From contig NC_081414.1 of NCBI RefSeq assembly GCF_030272615.1, positions 309,441,164 through 309,505,163 on the forward strand: 64,000 nt of DNA, read 5' to 3'. The translations under genes were made by a program, and so were the position numbers. The notes beneath the pieces were generated by a model, which searched no databases, was not told the DNA's origin, and worked only from the letters and a program-made list of their open reading frames with translations. This DNA is from Cryptomeria japonica. Its lineage: Eukaryota > Streptophyta > Pinopsida > Cupressales > Cupressaceae. Below are positions 1 to 11,991 of the stretch, one piece after another; position 1 is the first letter of the stretch; each line of letters begins with the position of its first letter.

Positions 1-26
1 TATCTTGTTCCGCGTTTCGAAAAAAC

Positions 27-130
27 AAACCAAATCGCATACTAAGAAGCACGTTCTTGCAAAACCAATTGCATACCAAAAATTACGTTCTTGCAAAACC
101 AATCATATGCAAAGAACTACATTCTTTTAA
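27..130. repeat. Short tandem repeat, about 3 units
   Basis: Three diverged units of about 35-38 bp follow one another. Each has the core CCAATTGCATAC followed by an A-rich stretch and ACGTTCTTGCA. Nothing coding is seen. Confidence 0.6.
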
Positions 131-145
131 AAATAGAACAATTCA

Positions 146-1150
146 CAATCTAATTGTACATTTACAAAATCACCAATAAGAATTAAATGCAATACATCTC
201 TTACTAATAACGATTTTAATATTTTTTTACACCTAACTATACAACTATTTGAAAGTCATCACACAATTGCCTCACATAAACAGCTAGCATATTATCATGC
301 CAATTATCAACAGTCAACCCCAAAACCAAAATCTTAATCAACTGCTGTACTAGAACACACTCATGAAACTGACCTACTTTTAATCATACCTATTTTGAGC
401 AAAATTGAAAAGACAATGTACTTGGTGCAGAAATGCTTCCTCCATATTTTCAGGATCTTCTTATCATAATTATGTGAGAGATTTTAGTGTGTCCAGCAAG
501 ATTACATGATATAATTGTCACTTTATCACATATAATGAAAAATGATTGCTAATTATAATTAGGCAAGGTACAATTATAGATGTAATGAGTATAATTAGAG
601 CTTTTTCACATTTTTCCTTCCTTGACTTAAAAGACAACAATTATTTACTAATTAATAATGAAGGGCAAAAGCTCATCCAAGCTGTAAACAATGATGTTCA
701 ATTAATTAGTGTTAATAAATGTTGTCTACTACTATAGAAAATAATATATTTGTAGACAATGTCATTATTGAATTGGATAAGCTTAAATATATCTGTAGAA
801 AATGTAGTTATTAAATTGGATAAGTTTTCTTTTTGTGAATAAGTGATTTAAAAAAAAAAAATATATCATTATGGTATATTTGTTATGATGTTTGATTTAT
901 TTAAATAATATTATATATCTATGGTAAGAAATGTGACTATTGAATTGGATAAATTTTTTTAATTTTTGGTTTACTTTAAGATGTCTTATATATAATTGAA
1001 TTTTTTGAAAATATTATATTTTAGTATGATATATATGTTATGGTGTTTGCATTTTATTTGATTATTATATATTTTTGAGTTTAATGATCAAATAATTAAT
1101 CATAATTTAATATCTTATCTATGTATCAGTGGTAAACAACTATTTTGTTT
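146..1150. other. AT-rich intergenic stretch, no gene seen
   Basis: No credible coding region is visible. Diverged direct repeats occur: ATTGAATTGGATAA-like segments near 765, 812 and 935, and a TATATTTGTTATGATGTTTG-like segment near 870 that recurs near 1025. This is probably decayed repeat DNA. Confidence 0.5.
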
Positions 1151-1740
1151 TTATGTCGGAGATAGGAAGACTTTTATTTTGTTGAGAAGAGTAACCAAAT
1201 CATTTACCTCAATAAAGTCACTGCGATGAAAGGTTTTAGGCCATCTAACAATGGTGGGCCTTGGAGTCTTCAACCAATTATCATTCATATTTCTTTGACA
1301 CTTGTCCGAGTGTTTCTCATAATAGGCTTGGGTTGTCTGCATGTCAATGCCAACATACTTGCCTATGATTGGACATTTGAAGATAGTGTTGAAGAGGTCT
1401 TCATCCAACCTAATGACCTTCTTACAATCTGCATCTTTGACACTTTTGCTTTTAGGATCAAAATGGCTGGCCACTGCAAGCACAAATTCTGGATTTTATG
1501 CAAACATAGGAAAGGCTGAAACCAAGTGGATACTGCTATTGATGAATGACTCTATTTTATAGTACTGAGGCGACTCTTTGATCCTTTTGAGAAACTCCTC
1601 TAGGTCCCCATGACCTATTTCAGTGTCTATGATATTATCAATGTTGGATGACACTGAAGAAGGCGAAAAAATGCAATGAGGATCTTGCTTTTTGAATTTC
1701 ATGGTTCTCTTGCTAGGAGATGGCTTCGTCGTTTGTTAGG
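1151..1740 (-). pseudogene. Degenerate retroelement-type ORF, family not named
   Basis: Two open segments on the minus strand (1702-1496 and 1483-1151) are in the same frame and separated only by an in-frame TAA, so they come from one ORF of at least 180 codons. It is lysine-rich and carries stretches such as IDTEIGHGDLEEFLKRIKES and VGIDMQTTQAYYEKH. The codon just before the downstream segment is consistent with CAA having become TAA. No gag knuckle, reverse transcriptase or integrase motif is visible. From its style I infer an ORF of a plant repetitive element, but I cannot assign it to a family. A host gene is possible but unlikely given the stop and the repeat-rich surroundings. Confidence 0.5.
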
Positions 1741-1874
1741 AAGCTGAAACTGCAACATTTGGTGAAAAGAGTCTTCTAGAGTTAGACGAAAATCACCATC
1801 ATGCCTTGAAAAGAAGCTCATGAGAAACATTCTTCACTTGAAACAACTGGCTTGAGGAGGATCATTTATGACAA

Positions 1875-2644
1875 AAATTGGGTTCAAAACCCCAATTTCA
1901 CTTTGGAAGTGCGATGGTATAAATCAGGTTACAACCCTGATTTACACTTAGTTCTTTTTGGAATTACAATGTGTAAAGGTGTAGTTTGGGTTTATAACCC
2001 CAAACTACACTTTGGACTATGAATAACAAGTTTTGGTGTAGTTCGAGTTAATTACAATGTGTATTTTGGGTTTATAAACCCAAACTACACTTATTTACAA
2101 GTGGAAAATGGACATGGTCTAGTTACAAGTTATAAACCCGAACTACACATTGTGAAGTATTTTTTGGTGTGGTTCAGGGTTATAACCTCAAACTACACAA
2201 TGGTGTAACATTTAATGTATTTTGAAAACTTGGTACACATTGTAAAGTATAATGGTAATTCAGTGTGGTTCGAAGTTGTAGCTCTAAATTACACCGTGGT
2301 ATTTTGCAATAGAAATATTTCGATGTAATTTAGGGTTACAACTCTAAACTACACCATGGTGTTGGGAAATACCTTGGTTTGGTAGTGTAGTTCGGAGTTG
2401 CAACACCGAACCAAACCATTTGTAGGTTCAATGGTAATCAAAGCGAAAAGCATGTAGTTCGATGTTATGAATCCGCACTACATGCTAATCGCTCTAGTTC
2501 GGATTCATAACACCGAACTACATGTTAACATGGGATATGCATAAAATAACGGTGTTGTTCGGGTTTATAAGTCTGAATGACACCAAAATGATATGTAATA
2601 CAAACACAATGATGTCATTCAAGCTTATAAGCCTGAACAACATC
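1875..2644. repeat. Array of imperfect palindromes (about 13 hairpin units)
   Basis: About thirteen inverted repeats of 24-45 bp follow each other at centre spacings of roughly 40-95 bp, most near 60. Examples are 1875-1898, 1920-1943, 1979-2010, 2059-2090, 2167-2198, 2263-2294, 2322-2355, 2374-2418, 2450-2485, 2491-2524, 2551-2584 and 2611-2644. A typical unit has arms GTGTAGTTTGGG and CCCAAACTACAC around a TTATAA-like centre. Arm ends vary between units yet stay complementary: GTGT/ACAC, GGTGT/ACACC, GATGT/ACATC, CATGT/ACATG. Units 2450-2485 and 2491-2524 are also inverted copies of each other, giving a palindrome of about 75 bp. A further unit lies at 2982-3013. No ORF runs through it. Confidence 0.8.
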
Positions 2645-2981
2645 ATCTTGATAAGTCATTCAATCAAAGACAAATCAATACATGATTTGATGACACAAAA
2701 AACCATAATCATATTCAAACTGAAATTAGGGCACAAATTTCATCAATGAAAAATGTAAATGAAAAACAAGGCGTAACTTACCCGATAAATAAAATGCTGA
2801 GAAAATCATTTGAAAGAATGTTCGATCTTTCTTTGAATCACAAGGGAGGGCAAGGCATACTTCGTCGAAGAAACATGATGAAGAAGAATGCAAAAAATTG
2901 AAATCAAAAAGAAAAAACCAAAAGAAAATATTGATTTTAATACAAATTCTTAACATTTAATGCAGTTTGTGCCACATTAAT

Positions 2982-3013
2982 GTGCATTTCAGGGTTATAA
3001 ACTTGAAATGCAC
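2982..3013. repeat. Isolated palindrome of the same type
   Basis: The arms GTGCATTTCA and TGAAATGCAC are perfectly complementary over 10 bp around a centre containing TTATAA. It belongs to the same structural type as the array at 1875-2644 but stands about 340 bp away. Confidence 0.75.
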
Positions 3014-3539
3014 TAAGATGTATATTTTGATACACCTAAAAATAAAAACTAACTCTTTTAAAATAGGTGTAAAATCAAAGTTTTTAAAATAACTTGGACT
3101 CAATTCAAGGCATTTTCACGAGGGTTAAAATATGGACAAGGGGAGTGAAAAATCATCTTGATTTACGTGCTTACAACACATGCTACAAATTTGGACAAAA
3201 AATTGTAGGGGCTATCTCACGTTTGTGCCTTAGCTGAAAATGGGGATAATACCTGACTCTGACTAGGGAACTGCTTTTGATCCTTCTTTGAAACGATAAA
3301 AGGTAGTAGAATCCCAGAGCTCTAAATTCCTTCATCCATCCATTGAGCATAGAGTTAGGTGACCAAAAGATGCAAAAGTAGGCATGACATACATGGTGAA
3401 GATAGTGCAGGAACAAGAATTGGTTACAACATCTAAAGTTGTGTACTAAGGAGATTCATTGGCTGAGATTGCTCTGCTAACCCACATCCACCTATCTCAT
3501 ATGTTCATCTAGAGATGTCCTCTCATCCCCTTTCATCTC

Positions 3540-3960
3540 ACTGGTCTTATTCTATGTTGTTCCAGTCCTTGTTTTTGTCCTTGTCGTCTGAAAGACGACT
3601 TTCTTTTTGGGGGGTTGGGGGCTGATGCAATCAACAAGTACTAAAATAAAATAAAATTAAATTAAAAATGAGTGCAATTAAATTTGTATTCCCGACAATT
3701 GGTTAATCGGTAGTTATTGATGATTGTCATTCTCAACCAACATTGGCATGCTTATATATTTCATATTGTACATGTAGTCGAGGTAAGCTCATATGATATC
3801 CTATACACATTACATATCAATGAAATGAGAATAAAGCTATATCTTTCTAAATATGTTTGCAATTAATTTATATTATTGTTATGTAATTCTATTACTTTCG
3901 TTTACTCTATAAATCTGTCAAAGTAGAACACATGAGTAAACAAATGACTCAAGTAAGACC
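3540..3960 (+). mobile_element. 3' end of a Gypsy-like LTR element (stem-loop, PPT, LTR start)
   Basis: A short perfect inverted repeat GTCGTCT...AGACGAC at about 3586-3602 is followed by a polypurine-like tract (3609-3622, two runs of G) and then TGATGCAATCAAC, a plausible LTR start at 3623. The arrangement matches the 3' end of the Gypsy element ending at 51600, where GTCATCTGGAAGACAAC precedes the polypurine tract and LTR. An AATAAA-like signal lies near 3830. The LTR's right end was not found and no partner LTR is in the window. Confidence 0.5.
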
Positions 3961-4179
3961 ATCATATTCTCATAACAAACTAGCTAATAATCTTAATACC
4001 TTTTCAATGTCCTTAACAATCAAAGGATTGATTTTGTTATTTTGAAAGAGTAAACACATGTTGAAATAACTTAATGAACTTGTTTAAATCAACCTTTAAA
4101 ACATAGTGCATATTACATATTTGAAATGAAGAGATAATAAAAGAATTATGGACTTAACTACATAAAATAGGGTAGGGCA

Positions 4180-4810
4180 ATAGTATAAGGATACAGGCAA
4201 AAAGGCAAGAACAATTGTAGATTGCATAACTGCTTGACGAAATGTTAAACATAGACAAGACTTACAGACTATTTGACAAAATATAGATTTTTAAAGAATG
4301 AGACAGTTGCGTGATATACACAAGATGAATTCATTAAGACAACTTTATAGAAAAAATCATATTGCTCAACCTAATTCTACACCCTACCTACTCATGCAAG
4401 TAGAAAAATCGTCAAAAACTTATGATAAATAGGCATACAAAATGTCGAAGCATTTACAAAGTAATAAAAGAGCTTGGTAGAATGCCTAAAAGAGGTGGTT
4501 ACAGATACTACAACAATTATAGAAAATGCACAAAATGGATTTATTAAAGAGGATTTAGAAACTTTTAAGCAATCACAATTGGTAGTTGTGGAGCTAGATT
4601 CCATGATAGTTACAAACATCCTCCTAAACTATGTCAAAATGCGAGTTAAAAGATGGGACATGGACAATTATCAAAATGATAAAGGAATTTGTAGTCGCAA
4701 CTACATTGGTAGACATGTACAAACAATAAGGTAGCATAAACAAGGTACACAAAATTATTTGATGAAGTACCTAAAAGAAATACGGTCTCAAATCCCACCA
4801 GATAAGAATA
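4180..4810 (+). pseudogene. Pentatricopeptide repeat (PPR) protein pseudogene
   Basis: Conceptual translation in more than one frame shows classic PPR repeat phrases. AQNGFIKEDLETFKQSQL resembles the usual AQNG-x-EALETFxQMQL. It is followed by FVVATTLVDMYKQ, a stop, then GSINKVHKII and a VPKRN-like end, matching the usual DMYAKCGSI...KLFDEMPKRN. Earlier repeat debris (a RLFDK-like phrase) lies near 4262-4290. PPR proteins are organellar RNA-binding proteins. Here frameshifts and stops prevent function, and only about three repeats remain. It looks like a decayed copy fragment, not an exon. Confidence 0.65.
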
Positions 4811-5169
4811 AAATCAATTTATTTATTTTTTGAAAAGGCTTTATAAAATTTCAATAAATTGCAAGCAATAGGTGATAGCTATTTCCCTCGCCTTTCACCA
4901 ACATTCTTCTTTCTTGCCTCTGAAAATGCTAAATTGCATTCCTTAATTTTTGCTATTTGCCATAAACATGCTAAAAGGCAAAACAATATCCATCAATAGA
5001 ATATGTAAGTACCATGCAACAAAATATAGAAAGAATGAATGAATGAAGAGTTTTTATGATGTCCATGAGATCAAGTAGTCTATGGGACCCTCTAATGAGA
5101 ACAACACAATGACCATTGAAGAACCAACCAACCAACCAACCAACAAAGCCCAAAAGAAAACATTGAGCA
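4811..5169. other. No gene seen
   Basis: The stretch contains a short CCAA microsatellite (about five units near 5126-5147). No coding signal is visible. Confidence 0.4.
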
Positions 5170-8100
5170 ACCACTAATCCTTGCTGATCAAGTTTCTTTT
5201 GTTGTGAATTTTAACTAGGTAATCTACCATCTTTAGAATCCACTCCTCTTCAAACAAAGTATTTAGAGACTCATATCCATATATTTTCTCTAAATGTCCT
5301 CATAAGCTGAGACGTCCATGATGTAATGTCATTCTATTTTCATTGACCCAGACCTGCAAAGAAAACAAACCTTGTTAGCCTATTCCAGTTTGAGTGTTTT
5401 CCACCTTCATGTTTCGCACCTAAGATGGTGTGAGCTAGTTTTTAACAAGGCTATTAGCATTTTTGCTTTCCATTTTATATCCACCTCTATGTAATGCTCT
5501 TGTTGATGTTCAAATGCGGGATTGGAATGTTTGGCGTAGTATTCCCTTTTTCTCTCAAGTTGTTTTGACCATAACACCACTTTAACTTTGTCTCGCATAC
5601 AACTCTGAATTTCAACATTTAAATTTGGGCATTCATGCAAATTAATTCCCCATCTACTCAACCACTTGATATTTTGTTTCATCCAAGTGTTTTTTCTTGT
5701 GTTTAGCTTTTCCTCTACCACAATTTTGGGCCAACAATGATCTACCATTTTTTTTGTTCTCTTCAAATAACCCAATAACTCGATCATTGTAGCTGCTTCA
5801 ATCAGGAAGGCTTGAACTTTGACTAAGATGATTTCGTATGGGACTATAGTTTTAATTTTGAAGTTCCTTGTGATCAAATATCTTTGTAATATTTATATTT
5901 GCCTCCATCTTGATCTTGACGTATTGCTGCCCCATACCTCACAATCATACAAAACCAACGATATAACAAGCAACCTGAATAACGTCTTCTTAGATTTCTA
6001 ATTCCATAGCTCAATTGATCTTGATCTATTTTGAAGCATGTATATTTCTTTCAATCCCCTTGTATACTCCTTTCTTTACAAGCCTCCCAACTAAGGTTTC
6101 TATGAAAATCGAGGCCCAAGTATTGTATTCATTTACCTACTTCTTTCTTCTCAAAGTAAAAATCACGACTCTAGTTTTTCCAATGTTCACTTGCATTCTC
6201 ACTTCTAGACAAAGGGATTCTAGAGCTCTTAGGTGTTCTTGAAGACCCGCAGGTGTTTTAGCTAATAGAGCGAGGTCGTCATTGTATAGCATTAACTTTG
6301 TTACAAAAGTAGCCAAATTCACATCCTCACCACATTACATGACTATCCAATCCTCTATTTTGTCTATAAGGAGCCCAAACAAAGTAGAGGACAATAGACA
6401 CCCTTGTTTGACTCAAATGTCATTCCCAAAATTCTTTGAGAGCCCATCCCTAGTTGTGATTTTGGCCTGAAACTGCTCATATAACCTATGAACTGTTGTC
6501 CTATAGTAATATGGAACTCCCAATTCTTCTATTTTGTGCTATGGTTTGCTTCTAGGAATCATGTCAAAAGCTTTTTTGAAATCTATGAAACAACAAAAAA
6601 CCTATTCACCATATTTTTCCCAAACCTTCACAATCAAATGTCTAAGGGTGATGCGGTCAATAATAGAGTGCCTTGGTTTGAAACCAATTGGACCTTTTGC
6701 CCTTTTCGTTTCGTTTTTAGCCCCAAAAATAACCCTATGTTCCACCATACTTCCAAAGGGTTTACCAAAAATGGGGATTGATTATTATTGTGCAATAATT
6801 TGTTGGATTGTTCACATCACCAATTTTGAGGGTGGGATGCCAATACTAGTTGTCTAATTTGTTGGAAAGCCATCCCAAATTACTTGATTAAATATTTTTT
6901 AAGGTATGAAGCAAGAGTTTTTGTGCCCCACTTCAAGAATTTAGCCTAAATACCATCTATGTCTTGAGCTTTGCCCCTAGATAGCCTTTTAATTCCCACC
7001 TTTATGTACTTAGTAGAGAAGAGTTTGGACTTCAAGTTAATAATTAGAGGAGATTCTATATTTTGTCCTCTTTCATACGATTCCTAGGCATATCCAAGCC
7101 ATTGGACACTCCAGATGTTATTTTCAATGTTCGCTTTAGACTGTTACAACTCTTTCCCAAAACTTCTAGGATTATGCTTACTCAAAGTGATCAACTCTTT
7201 CCTTCCCATTTTCATGTAATCTTCTTTTTTAGATCTTACAAGCTTTTGATACATTATTTTGAACTCTTTTTCCTTTCATGAGGTTCTAAGCATTCTTTTT
7301 GCAATCTTGCACTCTTCATCAAACCAAGGAATAGCTAAGAAACTATTTTTTATACTTATTCTGGCCCTCACTCTTTTGCATGCCAAGAGTGCATTGTGGA
7401 TTAAGGCCATACTTGGTTATTGTTGTCTATTAATCTTTTGTCTTCGTTGGGACTACTAGTAGATTTTCTATCTTGGATTTGTTTTTCAAGCACAACTTTG
7501 AAAGTGTCTTGGTTTCCCTAGTTCATGTATATTTTTTCTTGCAAAGCTGCCTCTTTATTTATTTAAAGATTAACTCTTTGTTGGCCAAATGTTTGTATGT
7601 TAAGCTTTGCATAAATAGCGTTATTATCAGATTTCATTTCTAAAGAACAACTTCCAATTTCGACCTCTCTTATCCTTGGAACAAAGTTCTACAAACAAAT
7701 GATACAAGTATACCACATTTTGACCATTGTACATTTGACATGTGATGTTCCTTGATCTTGGCCACAATCTCAACCCGATACAAATGATTAAATTGTGAAG
7801 GCCGAATAACCCTGACAACTTAGACTCCAAAATGAGAAATACCTACTTGTTTCTCTTTAGAGACCTTCTCCAACATTTGAAACCCTTCTTCTAACCATAA
7901 CATATTACTAATCTATCTTTCTTCCTCCTTGAGGCATATTGCTTGATTATTTGATGTTCTAGCATTAAAATCCCCTATGAGAAAGATGTCACCCATTTTG
8001 TAGTAATTAGCTATGTTCCTTTTCAGAGCTTTGTAAGCAACTAGAAAAATAGTAGTCTCTTTATATGTGATCTTCAACCATGTAAACTGGTTATTTGGGT

Positions 8101-8193
8101 CTTGTAGCATTTTTATGATTCTCTACCATGAATCCTTTACTAAAATTGTCACTCCACCATGCCCTTTGCCATTTTCAGTTAACTCATTCTATA
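5170..8193 (-). pseudogene. LINE (non-LTR retrotransposon) ORF2 relic: endonuclease, reverse transcriptase, C-terminal Cys-rich region
   Basis: Read on the minus strand, domains appear in LINE order. An APE-type endonuclease segment with LIGDFNART lies near 7950-8000, preceded by GKGHGGVTILVKD near 8140-8170. Reverse transcriptase motif A CFIDFKKAFDMIPR lies near 6555-6600, after a GFKPRHSIIDRI-like segment. The catalytic box reads YNDD instead of YADD near 6283-6294, followed by QVNIGKT. The tail runs through WMKQNIKWLSRWGINLHECP and HHLRCET to a CFLC near 5365. Many stops and frameshifts break it. It encodes the target-primed reverse transcription machinery of plant LINEs and is inactive. 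The 5' end is cut by the solo LTR beginning at 8199. Confidence 0.85.
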
Positions 8194-8198
8194 CCAAG

Positions 8199-9719
8199 TG
8201 TTGGCATTAAGTTGTCATTGATGTCAACATACACAAGTGTAGAGTTGATTTAGGTTCAAGATGCAAAGGGAGAAGTGTTGGTTCAACTTTGGCACTAATG
8301 CATGGAAGTTTTTTCATGTAGATTACACACTGTGTTTATCACCACTCTTTGCATCTCTGAGTTTATTGATGACAGATCTTATTTCTGTAAGATACCTTGA
8401 CTGTCTGGAAGATCAATCGAGTCTTGTTGATAAGGTTGCTATAAATGGCTGTGGCAAACTCAACGTGTTTATCACCTCATGCGCAGATAGAGAACAAAGT
8501 GTGGTTGTTGTTTCATAGATCAACCTGTTTGTGTTGACCAAAGATGGCTGGCGAAAAGAAGAGTAGATATCACATCGTGTTTATCACTACGGTCTCCGCA
8601 ATTCCGCAAACTTGAACTCCACCGCTAAAAAGTCATATGCAGAATTGCAGGAAGAAAGGTAAGCGTCTCCACAGTCCCGCATGTCAACTCGCTTTGACTT
8701 CCAAGTCATCTGTGGATTTGCAAGAAGAAGGAAGGAATGTTTGCCGAATAAGATCGAATGACGTGTTTTGCACCATGTCTCGCCAACTCATAGCCAAGAA
8801 GCCGAATAAAAAAATATCTCACGGGGCAAGTTAAGTGTAAGAAAGTGTGTAGTCCCGAACATATCAGAGATGTGGAGGACGTGGCATGTATGGGACATAT
8901 CAGAGATTGCTAACTAGATGTGGTTGCTGAGGAAATGACAATTAGGAGTTTCATCTATGAGAATGAGTGTTGCATGCAAAAATCGTTCCAAAATGCTGAG
9001 TTAACTGAATGGATTTAGAAAGTATGTGATACGAAAGGCAAAAAATCATAAAGCACAAATTAAGGTAGATTAAGCTCTAGATCTCGATAAGAATTTTTTG
9101 AATTCTTCTTTGGAGAGAAAATTTTTGGAGGGAAAATTCTAAGCAGTAAAACGGATTGTGATAAAATGAATTTTAGTTAAAGAAATTGCAAAGTGTTGCT
9201 GAAGAAAAACTAGAATGTGTTGTTGCATACGAAACAGAAGCAAGAAAACAAAGCGTAAGAAACATGGTGTGTATTTCACACCGTGTGGAGCAGAGTAAGA
9301 GACAAGCAGAGAGCATAAATCTATTGCAGAGATCAGAGAGTTGAAGACAAACCCTGTAACAAAACACAGAGTGTTACAAAACATCATTTGTAACGAGGTA
9401 TTCAATTTGTAGCTGTTATAAATCTTTTGTAATCATCTAAGTGGGTGCTCAAATCAAGGGTTGGTGCTCCTTTGGGTTAGCGCCCATAAACTTTGTAATC
9501 AAACTTTTTTACCGTGGGGCTGGATTAGAGCAGTAGACTCTAGCAGCATTTATCACCGAGGTTTTTCCCATCTTGGGTTTTCCTTGTATATCTTGTCTTG
9601 TGGGCTTGTCTTTTGTGTGTGTGCATATTTGTTTAGTGTCTTTTCTCATCTATGTTTGATCATTGTTATTAGAGCTTTAATATTTTAGAAAGTGCAAGTT
9701 TTGAGTTACCATTGATTCA
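8199..9719 (+). mobile_element. Solo LTR of a TGTTGGCATT-type (Copia-like) element
   Basis: The segment starts TGTTGGCATTAAGTTGTC and ends ACCATTGATTCA, so it has TG...CA ends. It is flanked by CCAAG (8194-8198) and CTAAG (9720-9724), a target-site duplication with one mismatch. No primer-binding site follows and no internal region is present, so it is read as a solo LTR. It interrupts or abuts the LINE relic on its left. The near-terminal stretch resembles the R-U5 part of plant Copia LTRs. The right border is less certain than the left. Confidence 0.65.
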
Positions 9720-9724
9720 CTAAG

Positions 9725-10639
9725 GTAGGAGTAAGGCATGGTTTCAATGACCCTTCCAATCTCGAGATTAAGGCCAAACTTCCTCATTTTGTGCTAATAT
9801 TTAATGATGTTATAATGCCTCATTCAAATGCCAAAACTTCTTTCCTAAGTTTGCTTTCTAAGGTTGGATTTTGCAACCACAGAAGGTAAGATTGAGGATA
9901 TCAAGGGCCTTTCCTAGACCAACTAAGAGGCATTTCAAAATCAGCATTGATTGAAGCTTGAAATTAGGGATAGTCTTCATTCCTCAAGTATTTCTCTCAT
10001 CCATCCCAAGTCTATGAAGTTCATCACTGCCTCCAAGCCAATAAACCCTACTAGGCACAGTAATGTTCAAATCCTTCGGGGAATGAGTGAATTGTGAAAT
10101 GATGATTAATCCTTGATCTATGTGTCATGCAAGATAAAGAACACAAAGAGGGCTCTGTGACGCTACCCTTGGAGGATCCCCTAGATAAAACCAAAGGATG
10201 AATTCCATGCCAACACCCTGAAGATGTTAGCGAGTGGAGCCAAAGACAACAAATGGTTGGATAAGCAAGTGCCCCTACCACCATCAACATGGCAACAATT
10301 TGAAAGTCAGGGCGAGATTGTAGGAAGATGACAGAACACATAATGCTACACAATATGCAAAAACAAAGAAAGAACAACAATTGCTTTATTGTAAGATGAC
10401 TACTTGTGGGTTTGGTTTAATGCAATTCAAAAGAGTGCCACAAATTAGTTATTTCCCAGCTTCACCTTTTTGTGCCTTGAACCAAGTGAAATTTTGTTTT
10501 CTAGTGGGATTAATTGAAAACAATTGTAGGTAGTTGAAAAGGTGATTGATGGTTGTTGAGACCATTAACCAAAAAGCTATCAAAACTTCTAGAATGTAAA
10601 TCAGAGCCATTGGATGCATGGACTCTTGCCATTTATTCA
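9725..10639. other. No gene identified
   Basis: Only short unremarkable open frames are present. The region could be the remaining 5' part of the LINE or the start of the long-LTR relic that follows; neither is demonstrable by eye. Confidence 0.35.
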
Positions 10640-11440
10640 AAATGTAAAACATATAAAAGGCCAATGCCTCTCTCATTGCAAAGGATTAGAATTTTAGAAG
10701 CAGTACATTAGAAATATAACTAGAATTGTTGGACAAAAATTGTTGTAATATCGGCTAGAACAAATGAATAAAGCATTGACAAATGGTGTTTTTGCCATTT
10801 GCTCTAACCTGTTTTCATGGTTTCTTTTCATCAAGTTAGTAAAGTTCAGTGACCTTAATGGTGAAGTGTGAGGGTATTTGATTTGATTTCAGGTTCATAC
10901 CATTGGAGGCTTACTAACTATAAATCTATGTGCATGGTTAGTTTGAACCTATTATTGCTTTTATTTCAACTGAGTATTTTGAATTGTGCCAAAATTGGGT
11001 ATCCAAATGAATGTTCGTGGTCTTAAAATGTTTCATCCCCTTTGGACCTTGCACTATTCCTGTAGGGTCGTGAGTTTATCTCTGACTGAGCAAGGAATAG
11101 TCTATTTGAAATTTGTCTACCTACAACACCAATTGCTAATTTCATTGTCCCTAGGATCTCTAATTCCTATCTCTTTGCTATTTATTTTCTCCAATTCAAG
11201 AAGTAAAGCATCACCAGATAGTTGTACCAGATGTAGGCTAGCTTAAAATGCGTAAGTCCCCTCATGTTTACCAACAATACACATCAACTGATGAGTTATC
11301 CTATGTAGGTCAAGACCTGATAGTTGGAACCTTGAGGTTATGCCCTATGATCAATTTGAACAACATTAGGGATTTCCTTATTCAAGAGAGGATAGGATAC
11401 ACTCACCATTCTATTCTGCATTGAATGAAAGTGCAAGCTT
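10640..11440 (+). mobile_element. Relic of a long LTR (R-U5 part), same family as 19499-22938 and 55918-63106
   Basis: An ATATAAAAGG promoter-like box at 10651-10660 is followed by sequence that aligns by eye with the TATA-downstream parts of the two other long LTRs. Shared phrases include GTTAGTTTGAACC, TTTTGAATTGTGCC, a GGGTATCCAAATG-like stretch and the TTGCACTA...TGTAG stretch. The end near 11430 resembles the LTR end at 63106. No target-site duplication was found. Confidence 0.5.
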
Positions 11441-11991
11441 TTCGCCATCAAGCACCACCTTGTTATGTCAATTTGTTTCTTCCCACATTTGCAACCTGAT
11501 TTATTTCTTTATAAGATATTTTTTTTTGTCTCTATTGGTTCTTTTACAACTTGGGACCAGGACTTGACCTCTTCTAATTTCTCCCTTAGCTCTATTTCTT
11601 TGACCTCTATATTTGCTATAGCTGACTAAAACACTTTGATATTCGAGATGTTACTTTTTTCAACTTCTTAGTTTATATTCTCGCTCTTAACTTGGCTTAT
11701 ATAATGCTTTAGAGATAAAATCTCCTGCTGTCCTAACTCCATGCTGCTTTGCAATTCAATTACCTGACTTAAGTAACCTATTTTATTGTTTAAGCTTCAC
11801 ATTGGCTTGTATGGTTCCCTATATTTTGTTGTCTTTTCACTGTTCTTTCAAAGGTGTTGATATAGGGTTGTAGAGGTCTAAGTTGATATGCATATTAGTT
11901 TCAACAAGCCACACATGTTGTTTGAAACAATTTTTATTTATTTTTTAAAATGTGATCTTGTCAACCATATGGATTGTAGAATATGCACTAG

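Noticed and set aside
1875-3013. CRISPR-like regular repeat array
   Set aside because: The units are palindromes that differ from each other, spacing is irregular, and the window is clearly plant nuclear DNA.
5819-7459. Several plus-strand open frames of 60-107 codons
   Set aside because: They are antisense to the LINE reverse transcriptase relic.
10051-10676. Minus-strand frames of 75 and 109 codons
   Set aside because: They overlap the region before the long-LTR relic and have no recognisable domain or homologous partner.
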